From Liolophura sinensis (lineage: Eukaryota > Mollusca > Polyplacophora > Chitonida > Chitonidae): DNA of 64,000 nucleotides. Where the stretch lies: assembly GCF_032854445.1 (NCBI RefSeq), contig NC_088300.1, positions 43,023,682 to 43,087,681 of the forward strand. Reading direction: 5' to 3'. The first letter of the stretch is position 1. Every line of letters begins with the position of its first letter. This document shows, piece after piece, positions 37,467 to 50,284 of the stretch. Below the pieces are notes generated by a model. That model did not search any database. It was not told where the DNA came from and was given only the letters and a program-made list of their open reading frames with translations. The translations under genes were made by a program, and so were the position numbers.

Positions 37467-37544
37467 GTCTCTATACAATTTGTATTGGAATCAGTAGACA
37501 AAGTTGACATGTATTAGGCTGTTTGTGTGTATGTATCTATACTT

Positions 37545-37765
37545 GTGTTTTAACGTCGTACATGACAACCTACTCAGTCACATTATACTGACACCGGGCC
37601 AACCAGTCATGTTTCCTTGCTCAAACCTCTTCGTGTCGAGCGCCAACCGATTCAGCAGCAAGTACCATTTTCAAAGTCTTTGGTTTGACCCAACCAGGGT
37701 TTGATCCCGGTGACTCCCGATTTCGAGGCGGACGCTCTAGTATCCGTTTGTAGGAAGGGTCTGCA
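37545..37765 (-). mobile_element. SINE family B-like, diverged
   Basis: It begins TTTTAACGTCGTACATGAC and ends with GGGTTTGATCCCGGTGACTC and GAGGCGGACGCTCTAG, a reversed tRNA-like head. The centre differs from other B copies, so this may be a subfamily. Confidence 0.6.
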
Positions 37766-37769
37766 ATGT

Positions 37770-39145
37770 TAAGACCCGGACATGTTGGTTGACTCTGTTT
37801 AGCGGAGTCAGGTTTCAAACACATCATCCGGTATCAAATTCCTTTAGGGCATGTCTCAGGGTGAGAAAAACAGGTATTTTATTATTCTGTTCAATACCAC
37901 TGGAATTCAATTTCCGCTTTTGCCGAATGTTATTTGATTAATAGCTTAGTAACACGAGGCGCGTTTAATCTTTTCACAGGCCCTTTAAAGGTTGGTCACC
38001 AGCAAGTTTGTCAAAAGGAAGTCGGCACTGTCAGAGTGTCTCGTATTTCAAACGCGTCTAATTGTTCTGGGATGAACGTGATAATAGAGGGGCCGCAATC
38101 TGAGCTAGGTATTCCTCGAAGGAGACGGCATTGCAGGACCGCACCGAAGCCAAACCTGCGTGAGCAAGTGATGCTGACGAAATGCCTCGTCCAAATAACA
38201 GAAAAAGTAAATTATCATCACCCCATAGGGAAATACAGGTGTTACAGGTTTATTAACATTCGCAAAAGTTCACTATTGGGTTTCACATTAATATTTACAT
38301 CCTCTATCAAAACAAAATGTCCGGAGACTAAGTGGTCCAAGACACCCTGTTGCACATCCTCCCATATATGGTGAACAGTGAGCAAATGGCAGTCATGGCC
38401 TGAAGCAGAAACAAAGGCATGTCGCGTTACCATCTTTTTGTGGACAACTGTGTGGTGTGTGTAAGTGTGATGTTAAATCTGGCGGAGAGTTTGCAGTTCT
38501 CAGATGAATTGTTATTGAATTACTGTGTGTTCAAACCTTGGCGCTGAACAGTTCCCTATGGAACAACAGGAGTAATCAAAATTATGTGTGCAAGCCTCTC
38601 CTAAAATGCGCAATGAAATTTCTCACTGCTTCTTTGGTTTGACTCAGAAAATTATGTTTACGTCTTTTGTCCAATTTAATTCCTATCTTTCCGAGGTGCT
38701 CTACCTGAGCTTTGCCTTTTGTGCTTTGCTGAGGTGGGACATTTTCGACTAATCCAACTACATCACAACAAGGTACCACAGCCAGACAGCCTGTTTGATG
38801 CTACCACTACTCCATGTTCTGTACTTATTCGAAGAAAACGAACCGGATTTAGGAAGTCCAAATATTTATATTAAAAAATCTATCATAGGGGCATCTACAA
38901 GATGCACCAAATACAGTCATAAACGTGTATAAATATATGTATGACTTAAATGTATATGTTGTGCTCCTTGAGAATTAAGTGGTAAATAGAGTGCCTGTCA
39001 AACGTGATTTTGTGGAAATAATTACCGTTGCGAAGAAAATATCCCACCACAAGGACATGTAACCAAAAGAATGAAAATTCACCCAAACGGAAGGTTCATA
39101 AAGCTTCCATTTGTTCTCAGAACATTATCATGTTTGATACTATGT
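37770..39145. other. Intergenic, nothing supported
   Basis: The open frame 37934-38374 (146 codons) has no recognisable domain, and overlapping minus-strand frames are no better. Confidence 0.5.
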
Positions 39146-39158
39146 ATCAAATCAGGTG

Positions 39159-39530
39159 ACCGGCCCTGGTAGCCACAGTTGGTAGAGCGTCCGCTTTGGG
39201 AGCGGTAGATCCAGGGTATATCCTGGATCAAGTCACACCTAAGACTTTAAAAGAGGAAGTTGTAACTTTCTCGCTAGGCGTTAAGCATTAAGGGGATAGT
39301 ACAACGACAGGTTGACCCGTATCAGTTGACCCGTATAATGGCTCGGGTGGGGCCGCTTACTTGCCTTCGGTAAGTCGTCTCAATGAAGCAGCACTACATA
39401 AAAGAGCGGTGGAAATCTGTCCTGCAACAAAGCGGCACATTACATGCACTCTAAGGATTCCTTCGTCGTCATATGACTGAAAATTTGTTAAGTACGACTT
39501 TAAACCCCAAGCACACACTCACTCACTCAC
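39159..39530 (+). mobile_element. SINE family B, full length with 12-bp target-site duplication
   Basis: The head CCGGCCCTGGTAGCCACAG, then CCGCTTTGGGAGCGG, resembles a tRNA-Pro anticodon arm. A core follows, then a tail of CACTCACTCACTCAC. Perfect TCAAATCAGGTG repeats at 39147-39158 and 39531-39542 flank it, so it came in by retrotransposition. The right repeat runs straight into the 28-bp array. Confidence 0.92.
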
Positions 39531-39540
39531 TCAAATCAGG

Positions 39541-39975
39541 TGTCTGAGCATTGGCCTGTAGAAAATGGTGTCTGAGTATTAGTCTGTAGATAATGGTGTC
39601 TGAACATTAGTCTGTAGACAATGGTGTTTTCACTCTGTATCTCATCCTGTAAACATTGGTATCTGAGCTCCATCCAATAGACATTGATGACTGAGCTCCA
39701 TCCAGTGGACATAGATGACTGAGCTCCATCCAGTGGACATTGATGACTGAGCTCCATCCAGTGGACATTGATGACTGAGCTCCATTCCACAGAGATTGGT
39801 CACTGAACTTCACTCTATATACATCCATGTATGAGCTCATCCTGTGGACATTGGTACATTTATCTGAGCTTCACTCTGCAGACTTGTTTGTCTGATTCAC
39901 GCTGCAGACATTGTTGTCGGATTCACTCTACAAATATTGTTGTCTGATGCACTCTGCAGGCATTGTTATCTGAGG
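39541..39975. repeat. 28-bp tandem repeat array
   Basis: The units are variants of TGACTGAGCTCCATCCAGTG plus GACATTGA. Four in the middle (39688-39780) are nearly identical and the outer ones are diverged. It begins inside the right target-site copy of the SINE at 39159. Confidence 0.92.
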
Positions 39976-40511
39976 ATTAAGTTGTACAGGAAGCGGGACA
40001 TGGTTGAGCGGTAAGATACAAGACTAAAACTACAAAACACAGAAGGTAAGGGTTTACTCCACCCTTTGTACAGGAGATTTGTAAATTCCTCCGCTCCCAT
40101 TGTTTCGCGGACGGCTTTCCAAAGGTGTTGGTTTGCCGTGGCTTGACACTCCTGTTGCAACCACCCTTATATCTGATTACCGGTGCATATGTGTATATGT
40201 GAAAAACTCAACAACAATTGAACAAACTTAATATGTGAACATTTGTGTGTGATGTGCTCCACATTTGACCCGACAACCGTGTGTCGGGTCAAAGGGAAAT
40301 GAATTATAGGTATATACCTTTATTAGTTTTAATACAAGACTTTAAAAATGCTGCTTTCTGCTGCCTCGTTTGAAGCTCAGCCCTGTGAGGCTCGAGCAAG
40401 GAAACTTGACTGGTTGGCCCGGGGTCAGCATTAATTAACTCAGTGGTGTGTCATTTGTAGTGTCTTCAAAATATTTCAGTGTCGCCTGGACTTACCATGC
40501 CTCAGAAAGAC

Positions 40512-40514
<3 letters not shown>

Positions 40515-40573
<59 letters not shown>
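40515..40573. repeat. (AT)n microsatellite
   Basis: A perfect run of about 29 AT dinucleotides. Confidence 0.98.
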
Positions 40574-40575
<2 letters not shown>

Positions 40576-41254
40576 GAAAATATCACATTTACTTTCAAAT
40601 CTGGACCAAGCTTTCATTATGTCAAACTATCCTTTTGACTTCTGTATTTAACATGGACATGGACAAAGGGTTTTGGTGCATCGTGTATAAATCTTGTGTG
40701 TATTGAAAGCGTGACTGAAATGATGTACCTAATCTGTGAGGTCATATGAACAGAAATCGTGGTTTGCGATTTGGAGGCTGATCTTAGGTAGCAAACCTTG
40801 ATCATGGGCCATGACTGACCAGTATCACTGAGGACTGTTTACATTTTGCCATCCTAATCTATATCACTATATTTAGTTTACCATTTCTTCGGGTATTGCA
40901 CGACGTAACAGTCCAAGTATATATGTACATACATCTTCGGGTAGGCCTATTGGTATTAAACGTCTGGAAATTGCTCGCGTGATCAGTCTTTTCGCGGTAA
41001 AAGAGGCATAATTCTCTAATTTCACAAACGTAAATAATAAAAAATATGAACTTTGGAATGTTTTCATTTAAAAGATGGCCTGGGCTACAAAATGGTTTTC
41101 ACGTCATACGTTACATAATTTATGTTTTTTGTACACCATTACACTATCGACTGTTTCTTTCCAGATAGATAACTGTTAATTTTCTGCGTATTGAAAGTCT
41201 CTGATAATCTGAGACAATGCATGAAAGTGTATACCGTTGGGCATTACTCGGAAG

Positions 41255-41790
41255 ACACTGTATCTGTGACTCAGCTTCACTCTGTAGACCTTTGTATCTG
41301 AGCTTCACCTTTGTTGAACGAATGAATGATTATGGATTAACGCCACATTGGCAATATTTGAGCCATACTGTGGCGACCACTCTGTTGACAATTGTGTCTA
41401 GTTATCAGCCTCTAAATGTTTGTGACTGGGTTTCACTAAGTAGGCGTTTGTAGCTTATGCTCAATAATCCACGTTTACGACAGCCTCATATATGTGCAGA
41501 GAATAAATTGTAGTTGTAGGCATTGGTGAGTTTAATTCCCACTCTTGTCGCAGAGGTATTTGATCCTCACCCTGTTCAGAGGTGTGCGATCCCCAATGTT
41601 TATAGGCATTGGTGTTTGAGGTTTACTCTGTCGGTATTTGTGTTGAGTCTTACTGTATGTTTTGGTATTTGAGCCCATGCAGCTCTCTTGATAATAGTGT
41701 TGGACACTCTGGCATTGACACTTTTGTGTGTGGTCTACTCTGATGAAGTTAATGCATAATCACCACTCTATTGACATTGGTATATATCCC
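41255..41790. repeat. Degenerate relative of the 28-bp array
   Basis: Scattered, irregularly spaced units such as CAGCTTCACTCTGTAGACCT, GAGGTTTACTCTGTCGGTAT and CTCTATTGACATTGGTATAT resemble the outer units of the array at 39541. One copy of repeat D is inserted at 41319. Confidence 0.6.
41319..41378 (+). repeat. Dispersed repeat family D, copy 1
   Basis: GAATGAATGATTATGGATTA, CGCCACATTGGCAATATTTG and AGCCATACTGTGGCGAC. Two further copies lie at 45695 and 55267. It is probably the 3' end of another short retroelement. Confidence 0.7.
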
Positions 41791-42052
41791 ACTCGCTCAT
41801 AACAGCACTCTTGAAACATTGCTGTCTGTAAAATTGTACGTTTCTATCTGTCTATATTTTTAGGAACTTACCTCGGGTCATTGTGTTTGTCTTGATTTTA
41901 TTTTACAATAAACGGTTACATATTTATTTGCTTGGTTCCTTTATGACAAAATCCACCGTTTGATATGTGTGTCAAACTTTGCTCCGACGTCGCCTTGACA
42001 TTGTACGACAGAATGACGGTGAACATCTCTCTGGGTACACACGTGTGATAGA

Positions 42053-42413
42053 GTGAGTGAGTGCTTGGGGTTTAACGTCGTACTCAACAATTTTTCAGTC
42101 ATATGACGACGAAGGAATCATTAGGGTGCATGCACGTGTAATGTGCCTCCTTGTTGCAGGACGGATTTCCACCGCTCTTTTATTTAGTGCTGCATCACTG
42201 AGACGACTTACCGAAGGCAAGTAAGTCGCCCCGCCCGAGCCATTATACTGATACGGGTCAACCAGTCGTTGCACTATACCCTTCATGCTGAACGCCAAGC
42301 GAGGAAGTTACAACTTCCTCTTTTAAAGTCTTAGGTATGACTCGACCAAGGATTGATCCTGGATCTACCGGTCCCGAAGCGGACGCTCTACCAACTGTGC
42401 TATCCGGGCCGGT
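42053..42413 (-). mobile_element. SINE family B, full length with 13-bp target-site duplication
   Basis: Left end GTGAGTGAGTGCTTGGGG; right end GTGCTATCCGGGCCGG, the reversed head. Perfect CACGTGTGATAGA copies at 42040-42052 and 42414-42426 flank it. This is the best-preserved family B copy. Confidence 0.94.
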
Positions 42414-43378
42414 CACGTGTGATAGATACTAGTACTCTGTATTATCAGCCTCAGAGGGTAGGGGACTTGTCCACGGACAAATTTATCATCACATGAATGA
42501 ATTAGTCTATAGGTCAGTGGATTCCCCTTACAATTAACCAGCCTCTAGAGGCACGTCTGTGAAACTATTTATTACCGCTTTATTATGGTGAACAATAGAC
42601 TCATCGTTTTCACTAGATACAATAAGATGAAGTTAACTAATGTCTTTGTGAACGGGTTTCATCAAATAAACCTCTTTACTGGACTTTTTGCATGGCCAAT
42701 TGGAACGAGACAATTTCTATATTAAGGTGGGTAACCATTTACTCAAATTAACGTTGGTTTTATTGTTGATGTAGGAATGTATGAGCCGTGGCTTGGCAAA
42801 CCATGCGGGAAAAATTATTCCTTCATGTGACATAGCATTTGTTAATTGAGTATAGGCGAGTAGGACGGAGTGAGCAGTGCATTACAAGAAATAAAAATGC
42901 GACAGTGTACATTGAAATGCTTCATCTTTATGGATTGAAGTGTGTTGAAAAGAGATAAAATTAATGCTTATTTCGCCTGCAGACAGAAATAAAGAAATCA
43001 CAAGGTTTTCAGGTATGTACATGGATCAGTGGTAAATGTGTTTAAATATACGGCAAACGCACCGACATGTCAGATAATCCTCAGAATTGTCTACAGAACT
43101 CCGAATCTGTTATCAGACAAATCTTACACGGTCTCCGAAAACACAAGATTTAGCTAAGCCGATTTTCTGTTACTTCAGAGAATTGAATTTTATAAACACA
43201 TCAACCGACAGCAAAGCCTCTAAAATTTGACATGTTGTTAAAGCACTTTTTAGAGTAGATGTAAAACGTCCCAACAACACTATATGGTTTCAAAGGAGCA
43301 TCGTCGGGTTTATCCTCTCACTGAAATACCTAATGTATCAACTTCTTTACGTTCAAAGATCGCCTGACGTCATGTAAC

Positions 43379-43496
43379 TAAAAAAACAAACAAAAAAAAA
43401 AACAAAAAAAAAAAACAACAAACAAACAAAAAAAACAACAAAAAAAAAAAACAAACAAACGAAACAAACAAGAAAATAAAAAATAAAAAAAAAAAC
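43379..43496. repeat. A-rich tract with AAAC units
   Basis: About 118 bases consist almost only of A with interspersed C, mostly AAAC or AAAAAC. It may be a decayed poly(A) end or a microsatellite. Confidence 0.9.
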
Positions 43497-44183
43497 ACAT
43501 GGGTAAGGTAATTTGTTTACTGTGGGAGAGTATTTACAGCCTTGCGCGTGGCATTCAATGATAACACCATATCCGAGATAAATGTTGCGAATAATTAAGG
43601 TGAAGCTTTTTACTGAAATATATTAAAAAAAAAAACATCTAGAAATAGACTTGAACGTAAGCTTAACCTGATCTCGTGTCTTCTAGAGAACGTCATAAGC
43701 AGTTTCCAGATTTTGCTCAGAAGTGCAAATTTTTGGGCATGTTTTACCAATGAATCACTGCTTTCACGCCTGAAGTCATCGTGCCAGCGCTCGCTCACCT
43801 CACTTGTACCAGGTATGTATTTTGATCCGCAAGGTGAAGTATAAAGACATGTTATTAGTGTCACAAATACGGACATGATGAGCAGGCCTGTATGACTAGA
43901 AACTGACATGTCTAATCCAATATACGACCGGCGGTTCGCCATAGAGATCAAACTTGTCTTGCACGTTAATCTTGGGGCAAAAATAGGACAAGATGGCGTG
44001 TGCCCATGTAGTCACATAGGCTTTTACCACACGGCGGTCATTATATTTCAAAACGGTGAAAGGTTTATAAAGACTACTAAGGTTTATAGATACATGATGG
44101 AAATGTACCTTTGTACAGAGGAGGTATCATGCGTATCAGAAATTGCATCTGTTGGCTTAAATCTGACCCAGAATTGGGATGGA

Positions 44184-44265
44184 ACTCACGACCATCCGCA
44201 TGTTGCTGGAAGATCTTATCACGTACAGCCGAAGAGGAAGTCAGCATGAGCTATACTTGAACAAT
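44184..44265 (-). mobile_element. SINE family A internal fragment
   Basis: CACGACCATCCGCATGTTGC, then AGAGGAAGTCAGCATGAGC, matches the family A middle in reverse. Both ends are gone. Confidence 0.65.
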
Positions 44266-45384
44266 CCAGAACCCAAATCTATATATTTCGGAAGTTATTA
44301 CCTTACGAAAGGCTGTATGTTAACTCTAGTTAATGTTTAATTAACACTTTTATGCGTTGTAGTTTGCATTATTATTGTTACAAAACCTTATAATCTACCA
44401 TCATGTTACAACCTGTAAGCTATCATAACCCGGCGTAAAATTTTAGGATTCTGGCTCTCATATTTACAACATTTAACATGTTGTATCAGTTTAACCTTTA
44501 ATATGTTCATATTTTGGCATTTGCGTTCTAAGGGAAAGCGTCATTTCAAACTGGGATGGCGAGTTAGATACCTACGGAAGCTCGGGAGGGCCACATATCA
44601 CGGTCACAAACCTGCCATCTCTGTGACCCGTCTGACCAGAAGTCATGAACTATGTGCTCACGGTGATATCATGGGAACCGGGCAATACCATTAGCTGACT
44701 TGATGATTCGGCTGGAGGTGACATTCCGCGCAGTAATCCTTGCTAGAAACCAACGTGTAAATGACTCTATTAAAAATCATTCCGCGGGGAGACTGGGCTT
44801 GACGTCCACGGAGCACCCGTCCATCTCCCAGTAATTGGTAGAGCCTCGTACCTTGGCCATTCTACCAGCTGCCCTAGTGTAGGCATGTAATCTGATTAGC
44901 TTCCCGATGGTGTGGCTCCTTGCCTGGCCGTCACGCTATTATCACTTTAATCAACAGCTTAAATCTCTTTGTTTTCAATGCACCTTCCCAGAGGACAATA
45001 TGTAAATTTGTCTCTACACGCAAAGCTGACAAGTCACAGTTGCTGCCTGTGGATTTTAGGCGTTAAGAATTCTCGTACATTTCCCTGGGCTAGGTGTAAG
45101 GTGAGTATAGTTTGGGATGGAAAAAGTAGTGTTTGTGACGGGCTTCATTTAATTTCTATGCTAATGCAACCTCCAACTGTTCACAAAACTAGCGATAAAA
45201 AGTTAGCTCAAAACAACTCTTTTTAAAGAGATGATTGGAGAAATCAATGCTGTGTACACCTACAGATTTTAGGGCGCAATTATACTGATTTTAAGCTCTT
45301 ATTTGGGTGGGGTCCATTTTATTATCGATGAAGGAAACCGGAGTGCTAGGAATAAACCACATGCCTTTGGCACGTTATATAGGC

Positions 45385-45545
45385 ATTTTTTTTTCACGTG
45401 TGACATACATCATGCTGGTTGAAGGCCAATAGTCACTAAGGTCTCGAGAGCAATGGGAATGGGAACACAAGATAATCCCCTGTCTGAGAATAGTATTGAA
45501 CCCAGTACGTGTCGTGTGACTCATCGACTGATCGCTGCATGGAGA
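45385..45545 (-). mobile_element. SINE family C, diverged copy
   Basis: A T run is followed by CACGTGTGACATACATCATG, and later a reversed tRNA-like head at GTGTGACTCATCGACTGATC. Similarity to 33775 and 13990 is partial. Confidence 0.4.
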
Positions 45546-45694
45546 AAATCATGCAAATCTTAAAGGAAACCACTGCAACAGTGAGGTGTCTGTCCACACT
45601 TGACATCACGTAAATTCGTAAACGACATTTCAATGGTCAAATGCTATGGACTGCCTAGTGAACAGGGGATCTTTACACCAACACGCGTAGCAGA

Positions 45695-45750
45695 CTGAAT
45701 GAATGATTATGGCTTAACGCCACTTAGACAATGTTGCCGCCATGTCATAA
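45695..45750 (+). repeat. Dispersed repeat family D, copy 2
   Basis: CTGAATGAATGATTATGGCT and TAACGCCACTTAGACAATGT match the copies at 41319 and 55267. Confidence 0.7.
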
Positions 45751-47895
45751 TAATATTAAAAGTACATCTACGTCATAACCAAGTGCTTTTTGCGTAAGTA
45801 TGACATATATGGACATTGTTAATTGGCAGGTTTTTCAGACTTAAAATAATGGGAAACATTTCCTGCTTAAACTAATTCCGGTTCAAGATGTGAACTCCAT
45901 TCTTCCTTGCCATGTTAATCTGTGGTATTAGAAATGCTCAGTCTGGCTCGGACCCGAGAATAGGTTCGCCATTGCTATACTAGTATATGCTAGTTAGTAG
46001 TGTGTGGCTCTGAAAGGGCTTGACAAATGTACTCTACACAGTTGTGACCGATAGCACGCACTTATCCAGCTCTGACCTATAGAAGGGCACAGAAGGCCAC
46101 TGAAGTGTATCGTGTGTATATTACCTAAGATACTCGAGTGTATGCGACATGTGTTTGGGGATTCCAAGATACTTTGGTAGCCCCATGACGGGTACACTGT
46201 AATTTGATAAGTGCCACGTGATACTGATATCCATTACTGCACATTCAACGTTGACTGCTTGTATTTGTATTTAAGTCATCACGCACACCACAGATGATTC
46301 ATGTACTTTGAAAGCACTACATGGATGAATTGCAGAAACTTGTACTACTAAAAGCAAGGAATTCTACGTAAACAAAACGATCTACCCCGATTTCACTGTA
46401 CTATGAAAAAAAACCCCACAAACTACTTGAGGTATTTCATTCCATGTTTAAAAAAAAGCGATTATCAAAGAAGATCCAGTTGCGAATCAAAATGTATCAT
46501 ACATATTTGACTGAGAGGGCTCACAGCCTTTGGTTCACACTATTATTATTACATAATTTATTATTCATCAAATTATATGTTTATCATAAATTCAAGGGTT
46601 TCTATCAAAAATACATAATATCTTGACTTTTTATTGAATCTTACTCCGGGCACTTCGAATTAAATTTTACACATTGTGGCCGCAATTAGCCTATTTAGTT
46701 AACCATTCTTGAGTATGTTGCTCAACACCCATGAGGTAAGGTGAGTAAATAATAAATAATAAAGTGTGACATTTGCCAACTATGTAGAGGTGACTCCAAT
46801 ACGAGAAGTGCGGAAGTGGACCCGAGAATGGCAGCTCTTGATTCGTGCATTGAGAAGTCTGGATCCGAAATGTGTCAGAAAAGTACTAGCTGTTAACAAT
46901 TGGACATTTTTTGAAATGTCTTTGGTGAGGAGCATGAAAGTGTGTCGGAATATTAACCTCGATCAAATGTGCACAGGGAAAGATGTAAAACCTGAAAGGT
47001 CAACACGAAGTGGTCCACAGTAAACGTTATTATCCTTCTAAGTATTTTGTCGTCAGTGATACCACAGCTGTCTCGAAGGTCATTTTTTTTAAAATAACAG
47101 GACAAGAGTATTGTGTGAACAAGCTTTCTCGTTTTCTGAAGAGGTCATGATTGTGGTAATAGACCACTCTTCGTGTTATTTACTAGTGTTTCTTGACATC
47201 AGCAAACAATAAACACAATAACGCTCATCGGCATAAGGCGTTCCCTTTTGCGTGGTATTGTTCACACACTGGTGATGGATATTGGTCTAACACTCTGTCG
47301 TAACCTTCCCAAACCTGCTATCAAGTGTCTCGTATTCCTCATGGGCGTTTGTGACCAGAATTTTATTCATGAAAAATAAATACAATTATCCTGTCCAAAT
47401 ATTATGATTTACCCTTATGTCTTATGGCATATGTCTATTTCGGGTGACACATGTAAATAATAAAAAAAACACCTTTCAAATCTACGTTGAAATCAAAAGC
47501 ATATTATCGCCCCTTGTAAAAGGCGACTAACGTAAAAAACTCTTAGGGCTCTTCTCCTTCTAAATGTACTCTCAGTTTTGTCCATGAGTTACTGGTGATT
47601 CCATAGTTAAACATTCAAATTCATGTTCAAGCAAATTAGAATATAGTGTACAGACTATATTTTGTGTTTTGTCTCTCAATTTCATCTGATGTCCATAGCC
47701 ATAGCTGTTTTCATGTTCTCACAACAACCTGGCTGAAATATTGCGTTTTTAAAACCTAATCCATTCATTCATTCATTTTCAACATCTCATCCTTTGAAAG
47801 ACAGTCGATGTCTGGAACACGGAAGATTTATCTCCCTTGTTTGCCTTACATGAATGTGATAATCAAAACGTGGATTTTGTAATATAACTACCTCC

Positions 47896-47918
47896 ACCCC
47901 CCCCCCCCCACACCCCCC
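47896..47918. repeat. Poly-C tract
   Basis: A run of C broken by single A residues. The exact length may be unreliable in assemblies. Confidence 0.9.
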
Positions 47919-49997
47919 GATATAAAGCAATATTTAAGGATATAATGTGTTATCTAAATAACGCCTTAATAAATCTGTGGCACTAACACTTGGTTTGGAC
48001 GTCTATACAGACCTAGCCCTGGAGAATTCAGAAATGACACATAGCCGTTATACAAACCATTGCGAAAAGATCCTACCGATATGAGTTTAGATTACCTTCA
48101 CTGACCTGAACAAAGACAACCATTTACATGAAGTGTAATCTGTTGGTGAAATATTTTTCTTTGCGAGAACGTGAATATACGAATTCGTGTGACTTACTAA
48201 AGATTCTGCACGTGGGGAAAAGGATGTTACCCAATGGAATTCCTAGATATTGATGATGTAATGTGCTGTTGATCACTTAACACACACATGCCAGGATCGT
48301 ACTAGGCCCACGAGGAATCGTTATAGATAGAAAACGTGGCGAGAAGTTATTTGTGTTTGAAATATATGAATATGACCTGTTGGGTGAGCGTTGGAGAAGA
48401 AATTTTTGACCGGAAACAAATGCAATTAAAGATGATTTGTTTGACACTTACGAACACTACTTTCCATTGTTTTTAAGCAGTTTTGCTTAATTTTTCTGTC
48501 ATAAAACATAGCTAATACACAAGTGTATTGTAAATCTGTAGCGTTTCAGCAATATGTTGATAAGGACATTCCAGCATCAAAAATGAAGTATAGCTTAATG
48601 CTTGAAACATGAAAATCGAGACATAAAAATATGAAATAAGTTCAACATAAAATCTGCTATTAATTGCACAGAGTACAGGAATATTTCACTTATTTGAGGG
48701 TTTGCGAGAGAAGAAAACCGACGCACAGCTCACACAAAAACCGTTGTCTTTTTACCAGAAAACTTGCTTTGGACAGAAAAGAGAAGATAAATTTGAAAAA
48801 TTTCATATTGCTTGAGTAATTATTCTGATCAATTATGAACCCATGTATGACAAATACTATAGATATTAGAAGAGGAGCAATTTTATCATGCAGATGTCCA
48901 TTCGTAAGATCTGATAGTTGACAATAGCGATGGCTATTCACAAATTTAAAACAGTTTCACTTTCGACAACTGGGCTATCCACAGCTCCTATCATTTGCGA
49001 TCAGTCATATTATTTTCGTCATCTGTGATTTTGTATACACATATCAGTTGAATACTATATAAAAAAACAAAACAACTACGTGGCGTTGAACCGCTCTTAT
49101 ATGAGTGTGAAGAGATTAACAAGTTTCCTGTTGAATTCACTTTGGCTATACGTCATAGAGATTGAGGAATGTTTGGTGAGGTGCCTTAGTTTGTCTAACC
49201 CTAGACCTTTCTCTTCCATCAGTCGGTCGGTTTAAGGATATTACCTGCATAACATGCCTTCATTTTACTATTATGAAAAAAGAGTAATGGCGATGATTAC
49301 AAACGTTTCCTAATTTATGACGCAGTTATTTTGTTCAAAGCAATACCTATTTGATGAAGTTCAGAGAAACAGATCAAGGGAGAAAACTCTGACAGGCATT
49401 TGGTTGCAGAGAATCCATCGAAGGCTCTGTTCCCGAGTACATCGAAGGGAATGTACACTTTACGTCGACATCTGGTGTTGATCATACTTTCTACGAGTAA
49501 GCCATGAGATATTAGTTATTCAATAATATAACCAAATATAGAAGAGGGTCGCGGTCGACTAAGGTGATTCTCTATCAGTCGCTAGGATACATGAGATACG
49601 TGTTCTATCCTAACCCCAGAGAGGAAATTTATTCTTCTCTCGCTCTCATTTTCGAGAGACCTTGAACGACGCTCATGTACCTTTTGACGCTTTGTGCAAC
49701 GCTCGCGCAACCTAGGCATCAAACAGACATCAAACAGCCATCAACCAAAGTGGACGTTACGTGTCAGTAATCTCCAGAACAATTTCCAAAGCAACGTTCA
49801 ACACAATCCCCTAAAAACTATGCAAGTAAATGAAGTAAGAAATTTAGACGAATTTATGCCATGGTTTTCAGTGATGATGGAAAGATTCAAAGAATATTCT
49901 AGGTGAACAAATTAAATCAGTTTCCGAATCGTGAATACCAGTTGTCTTCCACGAATTTGAGTATGCACATCTGTACATGCATTTTACTCAAAGAGAA

Positions 49998-50255
49998 GGG
50001 GCCTCCGTGGCTCAGTTGGTTAGCACGCTAGCGCAGCGTAATGACCCAGGAGTCTCTCACCAATGCGGTCGCTGTGAGTTCAAGTCCAGCTCTTGATGGC
50101 TTCCTCTCCGGACTTACGTAGGAAGGTCTCTCATAAACCTGCGGATGGTCGTGGGTTTCCCCAGGGCTCTGCCTGGTTTCCACCCATCATAATGCTGGCT
50201 GCGGTCGTATAAATATTCTTGAGTACGGCGTAAAACACAAATCAAATAAATAAAT
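49998..50255 (+). mobile_element. SINE family A, full-length
   Basis: The tRNA-like head starts at GGGGCCTCCGTGGCTCAG, with a B box GAGTTCAAGTCC near 50078. The core ends in GAGTACGGCGTAAAACAC and an AAAT tail. It is the best-preserved plus-strand copy. It ends about 30 bases before the 81-bp tandem array. No perfect target-site duplication was seen. Confidence 0.9.
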
Positions 50256-50284
50256 ACTCGAATAGTGATTTTGCCTTTATGTTT

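Larger units (their letters stand above)
42430..49990. other. Intergenic, mostly unique AT-rich DNA
   Basis: Only repeat fragments listed separately (43379, 44184, 45385, 45695, 47896) interrupt it. No exon found. Confidence 0.5.

Noticed and set aside
37934-38374. 146-codon plus-strand frame as a gene
   Set aside because: No domain, no conserved motif and no splice or promoter support; length alone is weak evidence in 64 kb.
39159-39235. tRNA-Pro gene
   Set aside because: It has a tRNA-Pro-like anticodon arm but is fused to a SINE body and lies between target-site duplications.
49998-50090. Genuine tRNA gene
   Set aside because: The A and B box-like words belong to a SINE head that recurs with the same core and tail at 276-527; the tRNA fold is not maintained.
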